DNA of 64,000 bases from Chamaecrista fasciculata. Its lineage: Eukaryota > Streptophyta > Magnoliopsida > Fabales > Fabaceae. The notes beneath the pieces are model-generated. The model did not search any database. It saw nothing but the letters and a program-made list of their open reading frames with translations, and was not told the DNA's origin. Each line of letters begins with the position of its first letter. Position 1 is the stretch's first letter. The position numbers and the translations under genes are program-made. Positions 1 to 9,840 of the stretch are shown piece after piece. The stretch lies in assembly GCA_003254925.1 (NCBI GenBank), contig QANZ01034009.1, positions 55,692 through 119,691 of the forward strand, read 5' to 3'.

Positions 1-582
1 AATTTCATAAATAGACCCCATTATTAATGATTGGGGTTTTCTACAAGGCCCGAGTTATCATTTACACATGTTAGAGATTGATTAATTGGAACCATTCGAA
101 TTTATGGACCAAATTGTATTCTTAAAAATAATTCCAATATTATTTGGATTGACCCCTAATCTCATCCACTTGGATTTGGATTGACCCCTAACCCTCAATC
201 CAAAATTTTCTCATCCTCACAATTTCCAATACAATATCACACTTCCCAATATCATCTCATCTCAATCTCATTTCAACCAAAAAACAACAAAACACCTTCA
301 TCTCATCCAATCCAATCTCATCTCATCTCATCTCATCTCATTATTTCCTACCATTTCTACCCCTATACAAATCACAAAAATCCATCTACTTTTTCCTACC
401 AACCACAATCATTACAACCCCTTTTATATAATTTCACACCCTATTTAACATCATTCTCAATAAAATCACTCAAACACCAATACATCATCTCATCTCATCC
501 AATTAAATTATAATCTCATCCCATCCATTTGGATTGGATTGGATTGGATTGGATTAGGATTGGGGTTCTCCCAAACAGGCCC
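1..582 (-). mobile_element. PIF/Harbinger-like (Tourist-type) DNA transposon copy, cut by the window edge
   Basis: The right end reads CCAAACAGGCCC followed by TAA, the inverse of the GGGCCTGTTTGG terminus and TTA/TAA target duplication typical of PIF/Harbinger and Tourist elements. Positions 1-190 match, in reverse complement, the stretch around 27040-27210 of the second copy at 26667-28543, including shared phrases for 'ggaccaaattg' and 'ttatcatttacacatgttag'. The subterminal part holds runs of CTCAT and GGATT pentamers. The 110-codon open frame in it (181-513) is low-complexity repeat sequence and not a gene. The other end lies outside the window. Confidence 0.75.
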
Positions 583-887
583 TAATTTGGTTCAATTTTT
601 ATAACATTGAAAATAAATGAAAAAGAGAAAGAGAAAAAGGAGTGATTTGAAAGTGGGGCCTCCAGAGGAATGGAGAAGGAAGGAGCAAAGCATCTTGCAG
701 TCGGAGACAAGTAGGGTCAACAAATGTCTGTACCTACGCGACCACCACTCTACATTATTATCATCATCATTTCTTTTCTTTTATTTATTTTTTAAAAATA
801 TTAAACGTTTTAAGTAAAAGTATATATATATATATATATATATATCAGTGACCATAATTTTTTTTTAAAAAAAATCATTCACTTTCG

Positions 888-1303
888 TAGGAGTATAAGT
901 CTTGAAGAGAACTATACCTCAAAAGTTAAGAGAACTCAAAACTTTATATAATGTTTTATTTTTAGTTAACCACTTAACGTGAGATTTGTATCATTACATA
1001 CATGTCCAAAAGTCGACGTCCACGGCGATTTANAGTCGATGTCCACGGTGATTTATACTATCGATACTGGTCTATTGATAGCTCTTTATACTTTTGACAG
1101 CTCTATACAATTTTCAGTATTTAGCATGACATATCCTACGTAGCTTAATCCAGACTATAAGTCATCCCTCTTAATAAAAATATTAATTGATATAAGTATA
1201 AATCCTTAAAAAAATTATACCCAAAAGCTAATTATCGAAGTTAAAAAATCTATAATACTTTAAATTCGGCTATTTTAACCTCAGCTAACCAACCCGAGAC
1301 TTG
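888..1303. repeat. Two degraded copies of a dispersed repeat; third copy at about 59150-59275
   Basis: Positions 888-985 and 1187-1303 share an ordered series of short matches with 59150-59275: 'gagtataagtc', 'acctcaaaag', 'ctcaaaactttatat', 'agctaac' or 'agttaac', and 'gtgagacttgtatca'. Each copy is about 100-125 bp. No ends or target duplication can be fixed. The family is unknown to me; a short LTR or MITE origin is possible. Confidence 0.4.
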
Positions 1304-3345
1304 TATCACCCTCCCTCTCTTCACTCTTCACTGAGTTTTCGGCCATCTCTGAAGCGCTTAGGGAAAAAGGCAATGACGACACCATCATATTATATACATG
1401 TCTTACCACTCTCTCTCACTTCATTTACCAACTTTTTTCTTTTTTATTTTATTTTTCCTATCGGGTATTATCATCGAAAGTCTAGTCCCAATTTTAAAAG
1501 ATTTTTCTTTAAAAAAAAAAGTATCTTTTGTTTATGGAACCACAAAGTTTGAAAAATAAGGAAGAGGATGGGCATACATTTAGTGTGGCAGGATTTCTGC
1601 AGGATATCAAAACTTTAGCATGACAACACTATACAAATTTACAACAACAATTACGTAATATATATATATATTTTTTTTTCTTTCACACTTCAAATAATAC
1701 AAACATCTCAGAGCTCACATGTTTTTCTAAATTGGAATCGCACATCTCGATAATTCATTCGTTATTCTCCTCATGTATCATTCTCAACAAATGTATTGGA
1801 ATTTAATTACGTTGTTCATCAGAACTTATATAATCAAGTTTTGTCAGATTGCGGCAATACTAATACCAACCAGTATATATAAAAACTTATGCAGATAGAA
1901 AGTTTTTCATATATAAATATATATATTTTGTTGTCCGTCCAATCTTTTTATTTTCTTTTATTTATCTGTATTTATTTTACGTCGTATATCTGACTATACT
2001 ATTATAGTGTGGGAATTTACTTAAGTGATAAAAAAATACTTATTACTTAAATATATATATATATATATATATATCTATTGAACATTGTTTGATCTATGAA
2101 ACGGGGAATTACTGCACCTAGCTACCATAAATATACTTATTTGAAATAAAGCTTATCCCATGTTAACATGTGTGGCATCGTGGAATTAGTAATTTGTGAA
2201 AGATGCAATCTGTTAATTTAATTAACTATCATCATTTAATTAAGAGAAATGCCTAGCTTCTATTTAATTGAGTATAATATATTTATAAACATACTATTGA
2301 TAATTATCACTACTCCCTTTTTCATCACTTAATTATAACTTCAATAATTATTTAATACATGCAATCCATGAATGATTGTTAGTTGAGTGTACAGTAACAC
2401 AATGGAATGATTGTTTGTTGTTTAAGAAAGTATTATTCTATATACATTGAGGAAGAAAGTTGGTGAGAATTAAAGAAAAAGGAGAGGAAAAGAAGGGCAT
2501 GATTATGAGCAAAATATGTCATATTTGAATAATGAGACCCTTAATCAATAAAAGGAGGAAAAAAAAATAAAATAAGCATGAGACCCTACTTGTAAGGCAC
2601 CGCCATTGACATTGAGGGATTGAAATGAGCATTGTGTTGTAGTAAGTAGAGATGTAGAAAAGAAAAGCTAAGAGATGGAGAGAAAATCCCAAAAAAAAAA
2701 AAACCCAAAACCCCTTTTATAAATTCAGTACTTTGTGAAGACATGAATCCACTAGTGCATGTGCATGGATGATGAGAGAGAGAGAGAGAGAAGAGAGAGA
2801 AAGAGGGATTTGGGTAATGGTCATCCATATGACCCCCAACACCCAAAAGGACTGAAAAAAGAGCATTATGGGGTTTTTACTGTAGAATCTATTGAGATAG
2901 AGATTGAGCTCTCCCTTTAGTAGACAAGCATCATGAGCCTTGTATCATTTCTTGTCTCACCTCTTCAAGGCATTAACCCACTCTCTCTCTCTTTCTCTCT
3001 CTTCCAACCTTTGATTTGAAATCATTTGGATTTTTCTTACTTACCATCCTCCTCTCCTCTATATACTTTATTTATTACTGATATTAATAATAATAATAAT
3101 AATAATTAATATTATTACTTTACTTTAAATTGTTCTTGCCATCTTTATAACAGTCAAGAATAAAATGTAAAGCTGGCTAGCTGTTATATCAAGATCGATT
3201 GATGACCCGTCCCTACGTTATCAGATGCCTATTCTACTACTTCTCACTATGCTCTTGTTTTGTTCCTTTTGTTTTTTTCTTTCTCTTTTCTTTTCGTGTT
3301 TTTCGCCTTTTTTGGTCCAATCTGTTTTTTTTTTCCCTCAAATAC

Positions 3346-3391
3346 ACAGTTTAGCTCTTTTTTTTTTAGGGGGGGTCTGATACAGTTTAGC
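3346..3391. repeat. Poly(A)-type micro-insertion with 10-bp direct repeats
   Basis: ACAGTTTAGC occurs at 3346-3355 and again at 3382-3391. The 26 bp between them is a T-run followed by a G-run; read on the minus strand it is CAGACCCCCC-T and then an A-run. It is one of a set of similar tiny insertions in this window but lacks the GGCC motif. Confidence 0.45.
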
Positions 3392-4102
3392 CATTTAAAA
3401 GGTTTCAAGGAATGAATTGAGAGGCCCAGCCTGCGATACATTCATTGGCTAATGTTCTGGGCTACAATATGGGCCCTAGGTCACGTTCTTTGGGTCATGA
3501 GGTTACTGGAAGATTTCAATTTTAAAGAAATGACCCATTATATTCCATATATAAGTTGTGACAAAAAAGAACATTAAAAAGAAAAAAATATTTACAAATA
3601 ATAGATCAAAATTAAGGATTGCAAGACAGTGATGCAATAATATTGGTGTACTTTCAATCTAGAAAGCTTAAAGGCTGACAAAATGTTCAATTTACTTCAA
3701 GGAATGGTCATAACTGATAACTGATAATATTTTCTACAAACTATCCTTCGTCCAAGTGTAGAGGAACCATTGATTCCTTTCCCATTTACTTGTGCAAGTG
3801 CTTGCTTGCATGAAAGAACAAAACAAGTTTGTGTTAGGGAGTGATTTCTAGACATCTCTCAAAAGTATAACCACAAAAATAAATATGTGAAATTAAGCAA
3901 CATTACACCTACACAACCCAACACATGGAGAAACCTGTCCCCCAATAGTTTAACAAAATGGTTATGCGACAAGTCTAGTAAATATATTTTCAAATTTCAA
4001 GAATCAAGAAACGCCTCAGTAACAAAAATTTACAATGTACAGATAGAATTTAAGAACAGAAATCAACGCTGGCTCAGACTACAAAATTAATTTCAGGTTC
4101 TA

Positions 4103-7100
4103 CTACTCAACCTCCATTGCAGAATTTGCTTCATCCAAGATACTCTGTAGCTCCTTTACTCTTTGCCTGGTCAATGCCACACAATCCTGAAACCACAACA
4201 ATTAGCATTAACTCCCTTTTCTACAATTTCCTTCTCCATCATCTATGTACACACACACATATATATTACTAGGGGCTTTGCGTGCCCTAACGGGCACGCA
4301 AATATGTATATAAAATAAATAAGGGACTAAATTGTTAACTTAGTAAAGAAAGAGAGACCAAATAGTAAATTTTCTCTTATTTTTAATTTATAGACTATAG
4401 TTTTAAACATGGACGACCAGAAAAGGGTGGAGCCATATAATATAAGACTAGAGGCTTTGCGTGCCCGTTAGGGCACGCAAATATGTATGTAAAATAAATA
4501 AGGGACTAAATTGTTAATTTAGTAAAGAAAGAGAGACCAAATAGTAAATTTTCTCTTATTTTTAATTTCATGGACTATAATTTTAAACATGAACAACCAG
4601 AAAAGGGTGGAGCCATATAATATAAGATGAGTATCATAATCCAGCACAAATTTCAGTCTTCATTTTAGTTGACTTAGATGAACATCTAGAATCACTTCTA
4701 ATCGAGGGAACAACAGGGGAAGGTTGGATGAGAAAGCCTTTATATCAATTGAACTTTTGATAACTTTAGTTCTAAAATGTCATTCGAATCTTAAGGAATA
4801 AAGATGTAACTGAAAATTTCTACAATGAAAATACTTCATGCTCTGTTAGTGATATGATTCACTTGAAATAGGACAATAGCTTGTTCTTGATAACAATCTA
4901 ACATCCAAGTCCAACATGATGGGTGGCTCATCAGTCTTATGAAAATTTAGTTTTGTGGTGCAAACTAACCTGAATAGCTGACGAATAGGCAAAAACTGAT
5001 CCACCAGGCTTGTAAAGAGATATGAGTTGACTAGATGAATCCAAGACTACAGTCACCTGGGTTTCCATGATAGATTCTTCCTCTGCAGTAGGGTCTGCCA
5101 AGATGTAGTTCTTGTGAAGTACGCATGTTAATGAGAATGGAACACTTCTAAATGTAAGCTTCCTCTTCTCCCTATTAACTGGTTCCTTTTCCAGCTTTTT
5201 TCCACCTTCTTCAGACATTAACACTATCTTGCCATCATCATTCATAGAAACTGCTGGAATTTGCACTAACAAACATGGAAAGTTGTATAAGGAGCAATGC
5301 AATTACACGACTCACAGATATACTGAACTAGCAATTCACTATATGAATGTCAACATTCAACAGCAATACATTAATTTTCTTGGTACAGTTAGAAAACTCA
5401 AGGATAAACAAGAAAATTAACACTATGCAGATTACAGAGCAGACAGAGTTAGTAATCTGTACATAATAAGAAATTTACAATCAAATTACTGTACAGTTAC
5501 TAAAGAAGAAAAATTTTTGGATGGTAACTGAGCAATGAACTTCCGGAGATAAAATGATTAATAGTCATCAAAAGATTCTAAATATCAAATGACCAGACTC
5601 CACAAAATGACCTTGCACCAAAAACTTCCGTGGGTTTGAGATGCTTGATATTAGATAACCTAAAAGAGCAAAGATGGATATTTCCTTCTTATGTCAAGAC
5701 TGGCCAGTTGAATGTGTTATTCCAAACCACTAAAAGCAGGGAGGAAAAAAACATAAGGGAAAAGGGAAGTTCTTGCACATTATAATATGGTAAAACAAAT
5801 TCAGATGTTTCTGGCCAAAAAAAGAGTAAACAAATGTAAAGCTAACATCTAAGTGCATACTATTCAAATGCAAAGAGTTCAGTTTGAGATAGGCAACGAG
5901 AGAAAGATGGCAGTGCACTGACTTACACCTCACGTTTTACAAAGATCTCCATTGCATTTTCCCTTTAGTCAAGGTTGTACATTCTTCTAAGTTATGTAAA
6001 GAAACAACCAGCAGAATGGGCCAAATATCATTTTATGGTGAACAATGATCTTGCTTCTAAAAGGTTCACACTATGACTGAATGACAGAAGATGCACAACT
6101 TACAATGATATAAGGCGGCAATTACTGAAAGTAAAGCAGCATCAAAAAGGGCACCATCAGCATCCAAACAGTAAACATCCTGTACGATAAGGATGGCTGC
6201 TTTTATGTCATCTTCTCATAGTCAATCAAATAGTAAACACTTAAAGCTTACCAAGTATGCCATCCATGCAGCTTTTCCACTGACCAAGGACAACTCTTTC
6301 AAATCAACCATTCCAGAACTGCAAAAATAACATGTTAACAAGATGGAAAAAGTTATATTTTAACAGAATCTAATTTTGACAACAATGCTCCACATTATTG
6401 ATTATTATAAAGGTGGTGATCAACCCCCCTCAATGAAATTAAGAGAGAGACAGACAGACAGAAACAAAGATTAACACAACAGAATTTTAATAAACAGAAG
6501 TTATTTCTGGGGATGGGAGTGAGATGTGCAGCAGGTGAGGCAAGAAATCATGGTACATTGACAAATGAGGATAAAAAAAACTTGTGCATTAAATAATAAC
6601 CAATCGTAACACCAAGCATCGCCATATTATTTTGATAAAAACTAAAAGATCAACATATATGTATCTGGGTGTAGTTGATAGATTGAATCTGGCTGGACTA
6701 ATTTGTGGGAATCATAATTTATCTTATATATTAAATGAGAATTCTTGTTCAACAATGACTGGTACTTGAAAAAGTAATTGGAATGTGTTTAAAATCGATG
6801 CATGAGAACTTGCATCACATGAGGAATATATAAATATTGAAAGAGAAGAAAATTGGTAAAGGTCAAAGAATAGGCTCAGCTCACTAATGTATATAGGTAA
6901 ATCATTCCTCCAGATTCTGAAACATGAAAAGGATAGATCCAAATGATTCTTATGCCTTTAAACAATATTATTAAATCATAAACAAATATTCAATGCATAA
7001 ATCAGAAATGTCAATATATGGTTACAACTTAGAACTGTTGGAACAACTTTTCTCTCACATCTCACTGCTGAAACTAAATATGTTAAGGGCGAGGCAGCTT

Positions 7101-7869
7101 TTTTACTGTTAACTTCTTGCAGCATCCAAAACATAAAAAAACCTAACAAAGAGACAGATAAAAATTACAGTGAACCGTACTTCTCTTTGAAATCAACGTC
7201 AAACAAATGACTTGCCTTGAAATAGTGTCAGACAACTGTTTTGACACAACTGGTGCTACCTCAGCTGGCCTGCCTGGTCTAACAATTGGAGAACAAATTG
7301 GAGGCATGTGGAAATCAATGGCTGAAATAACAGCAATTGATATACATCAGTAGACAGGAACAAATAGTTACTGTAAAATTTGTACAACAAGTGATAACTT
7401 ACCTATACAGCCCTCATCTGGTGACTCCAAGGAGGGAGTCATAACTTCCATTTTTATAGCAGCCAATATAGTCTGCTCAATGAATTTATTTTGTTATGAA
7501 TAACACTAAATTTGAGAAACTCAATATATAAGGATATCATACAGCAATAGAGACAGGGAGAGTGACTAACAGTTGATCCAATTTTAACAAGAGCTGAACC
7601 ATTAGCAGATGCAACAGCCCCTGACAAAGAGACTTAACAACCTCAGTTTTTGCACTATAAAAAAGATAAAGATTTTATAGAAAGTAAATAAAGGATGAAA
7701 GCAACTAACCAAGAGCTATAGTTGTATCTCTAGCTCTTCCAAGTGGTCTGGCATCAGGTCGAATAGATTCAGCAAGATGACGCTCATAGTACTGTAACGG
7801 AAAGAGACGTCTAAATGCGTCAACCTCCATTTCTGCCGACAAGTCCCCAGAAGCATTTGGCAATCCCAT
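4103..7869 (-). CDS. RRP43: Exosome complex component RRP43 (RNase PH-like core subunit)
   Basis: This encodes a subunit of the ring of six RNase PH-like proteins of the RNA exosome, which trims and degrades RNA 3'-to-5' in nucleus and cytoplasm. Eight coding exons fit by eye: 7869-7710, 7620-7571, 7472-7403, about 7321-7217, 6318-6252, 6179-6104, 5265-4970 and 4186-4103, giving about 302 residues, the length I recall for Arabidopsis RRP43 (At1g60080). The product starts MGLPNASGDL, has AFRRLFPLQYYERHLAESIR and RPDARPLGR typical of RRP43/OIP2, PGRPAEVAPV, and NYILADPTAEEES near the C terminus. In plants and animals this subunit is thought to be catalytically inert. The intron after exon 4 has a GC donor (CAAG|GCAAGT). 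A non-coding 5' exon near 8836-8950 is likely, joined by an intron of about 0.95 kb. Two Helitrons sit in the last intron. Confidence 0.93.
4269..4447 (-). mobile_element. Non-autonomous Helitron, copy 1 of a tandem dimer
   Basis: Read on the minus strand the element starts with TCTTATATTATATGGC and ends with a GC-rich hairpin (GCGTGCCCGTTAGGGCACGC) followed a few bases later by CTAG. These are the 5'-TC and hairpin/CTRR-3' ends of a Helitron. The host base after CTAG (4268, A on plus) fits insertion between A and T. Length is 179 bp. It lies in the last intron of RRP43. Confidence 0.8.
4448..4627 (-). mobile_element. Non-autonomous Helitron, copy 2 of a tandem dimer
   Basis: A second full copy, about 95 percent like the first by eye, starts on the very next base. 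The CTAG end of this copy directly abuts the TC end of copy 1, with no host base between. The outer flank at 4628 (T on plus) completes the A/T target. The hairpin arms carry the compensating difference 'cccgttaggg' versus 'ccctaacggg'. Confidence 0.8.
5793..5835 (+). repeat. Poly(A)-type micro-insertion with 8-bp direct repeats (weak)
   Basis: AAACAAAT at 5793-5800 recurs at 5828-5835. The 27 bp between ends in CTGGCC, an A-run and a few more bases. The direct repeat is short and A-rich, so chance is possible; it is listed because the GGCC-A motif matches the other insertions. It lies in an RRP43 intron. Confidence 0.3.
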
Positions 7870-8960
7870 GTCTTTTGAGATATTCTCAATATACAGAAAA
7901 TCTAAAAATCAATGAATGATCAATACTTATCATAATTCATACATAATGTGAAAAACAGATCTTAATGTAGTTAAGAGAATAAGAGTCATAAACTACGGCA
8001 CACCTGATGTCAAATTCATATTACTGACTTACTGCCAAACATATCAAATGTATATAAGTCCGAGTACTCCATTAATTGATTACAGTTCAGTACAGCACTT
8101 CATTCAGATTTCTTAGCAAAAGACTTCTAATACTTGGTCAGTATTTCAGCAATAGATTAACCTGATTTTAAGCTATTCCCAAGCGTACTTTAACAAATTG
8201 CATGGTAAACTAGCGAGCTCACTAACTTCAATACAAGTCCAAGCATTAACATCTAAATCAAAATCATCATACAGTAATGTCAAGGTCTCAAAAGCAGTTG
8301 TTAGAGCATGAATCAATAACTTAATTTTCATCAATGGGATCTTTAAGAATTTCTAAAATATTGGTGTTAATGAAAATTGGAAACCTCGATTGTTGGACTA
8401 AAGGTATATACACTCTTTACTGCAGAGGTGTATCATTACTGGTAAGAGGTAGTGAGAGTTGAGATAATGAGTAAACCTAAACATGGCATCCATCTTTTTC
8501 CTCCTTCGCCTAAATTTATGCTGTCAGAAAGAAAAAGAAGTGGCAGAAAAACACATCCCTTCTTCGGTTGGATCTACATTACCGGTTTCTTCAAACTTCT
8601 TAGTTTTTTGAACAAGCCCGTGCGGAACTACTATACCTCGCGGAAACGTGTAGTATTAGACAAACTTCTTAAGTTTCAGTGAAAAAAAGTAGTTCAAAGA
8701 ATATGAAAACCCACATGTATATATTCAGACGACAAGATGACAGAAATAGACGAGAACCGAAAGGAAATGGAGCAGTATGCTACAATTTCACCGAAATGCA
8801 ACGAGAAACACAGAGGCAGAGGATATCAAATTACCTGAACAAGAAGACTCTCCCTCTCTCACTAGCTTTTTCTTTGAAGCTGTGGTTTATTTCTGCCCTC
8901 AAGTCAGTTTGATGACCCTTTCAAGGAGAAGCCTTCCTTCCTTCCCGTTTGTGTTATAAA
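7870..8960 (-). other. RRP43 5' UTR intron and likely non-coding first exon
   Basis: Upstream of the RRP43 start codon the minus strand shows an acceptor just before 'attttctgtatattgag' and, about 950 bp further up, a donor at 'cttgttcag|gtaatt' (near 8836). The sequence from there to about 8950 would be a non-coding first exon. The small open frames on the plus strand at 8452-9143 have no support as genes. Confidence 0.5.
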
Positions 8961-9026
8961 GCGAAGATACGAGGGACAGCCACCGAGGAAGGCGACTTCT
9001 TTTTTCTTATTTTTAAGATTCTCTGT

Positions 9027-9065
9027 TGGGCTTTTGGACCAGAAGGCCCATCACAACTTAGCCCA
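9027..9065. promoter_or_regulatory. Three site II (TGGGCY) boxes in the RRP43/CTU2 divergent promoter
   Basis: TGGGCT lies at 9027-9032, GGCCCA (TGGGCC on minus) at 9045-9050 and AGCCCA (TGGGCT on minus) at 9060-9065. Clustered TGGGCY boxes are known in plant promoters of ribosome and RNA-processing genes, where class I TCP factors bind. They lie about 80-115 bp upstream of the likely RRP43 transcription start. Confidence 0.6.
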
Positions 9066-9383
9066 GTCCAGAATTCATACAAAAGAAAAAGATTAGACGA
9101 ACTACCAGAAAAAAAAAACATTTTTTTTAGTTTCTTGAATTAATTATTATTTTTTGAATAATAAAAATATATGATTCAGATCATTATAATCATTAATTAT
9201 TAAATTTTTGAAGCGTTACTTAATAATCATCATCTAATTAAGGTAGTCAGAGTTAAATGTCTATATGATTGTTAAATTATCTAAATTCAAAATGAAATGA
9301 AATTGATTTAAAAATAAAAATGATCATAGTCACCCTTCACTGCCTTCAGTGTAGCAACTATTTATTACTCTTTCTATTAGTAT

Positions 9384-9431
9384 TACTTATAATTTTTTTT
9401 TTTGCCAAAAACTCATACTTATAATTTTTTT
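9384..9431 (-). repeat. Poly(A)-type micro-insertion with 16-bp direct repeats
   Basis: TACTTATAATTTTTTT at 9384-9399 recurs at 9416-9431. The 16 bp between reads on the minus strand as TGAGTTTTTGGC and then A. The repeat is perfect, but its half is a T-run, so the true length is uncertain. Confidence 0.5.
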
Positions 9432-9723
9432 AAAAAAAATTAGATGAACTTAACACTGTATGTTTATTATATTATAATTAATTAATAGTACATTAAGTGA
9501 TATTTAATAATGTCTCATAACATTTAACATATATATGTTATTAGGCCAAATAAAATAAAATATTTTTTATAACAAAAAAAAGAAAATATTTTTAAAGACT
9601 AATCAATTGACGTTTCTAAATCAAATTATGTATTTTTATTATTTTGAGATTAAATTATAAAAAGGGTGTACATTTAGGGGGGGAAAAGGTAAGTTAAAAA
9701 AAAAAACCGATGAATGAGAAAGC

Positions 9724-9773
9724 AAGGTGACTACTGATTTGGATCCAAAAAAAAAAAAAGGTGACTACTGATT
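9724..9773 (+). repeat. Poly(A)-type micro-insertion with 16-bp direct repeats
   Basis: AAGGTGACTACTGATT at 9724-9739 recurs exactly at 9758-9773. The 18 bp between is TGGATCC followed by an A-run. A 16-bp perfect repeat of complex sequence is not expected by chance at this spacing. It sits about 70 bp upstream of the CTU2 start codon, in the promoter or 5' UTR. Confidence 0.75.
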
Positions 9774-9797
9774 AGAGTTTTTGTGGATGGAAGGCTA

Positions 9798-9805
9798 AAA
9801 CCCTA
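9798..9805 (+). promoter_or_regulatory. Telo-box (AAACCCTA) just upstream of CTU2
   Basis: AAACCCTA lies 36 bp before the chosen CTU2 start codon. Telo-boxes often sit near transcription starts of plant translation genes, together with site II boxes like those at 9027-9065. Position and company suit that role; this is inference. Confidence 0.5.
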
Positions 9806-9840
9806 GTAACTTGAGGGAAGAAAAAACTGCATCAACCATC

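Larger units (their letters stand above)
583..4102. other. Intergenic DNA left of RRP43; no gene seen
   Basis: No open frame here resembles a known protein. It holds TA microsatellites (about 823-846 and 2049-2074), a GA run (2773-2801), an AAT run (3083-3108), two close copies of a 23-bp unit around 1011-1056 (one with an N), two degraded copies of a roughly 110-bp dispersed repeat (about 888-985 and 1187-1303) and one micro-insertion at 3356-3381. The frame at 2586-2846 on the minus strand is mostly Ser/Phe/Leu from CT- and GA-rich sequence. Confidence 0.5.

Noticed and set aside
181-513. 110-codon frame near the window start
   Set aside because: It is made of CTCAT-type repeats inside a PIF/Harbinger-like element copy.
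2586-2846. Minus-strand 86-codon frame
   Set aside because: Low-complexity Ser/Leu/Phe from GA-rich DNA. I also compared the area with plant microRNA precursors I remember and found no mature sequence.
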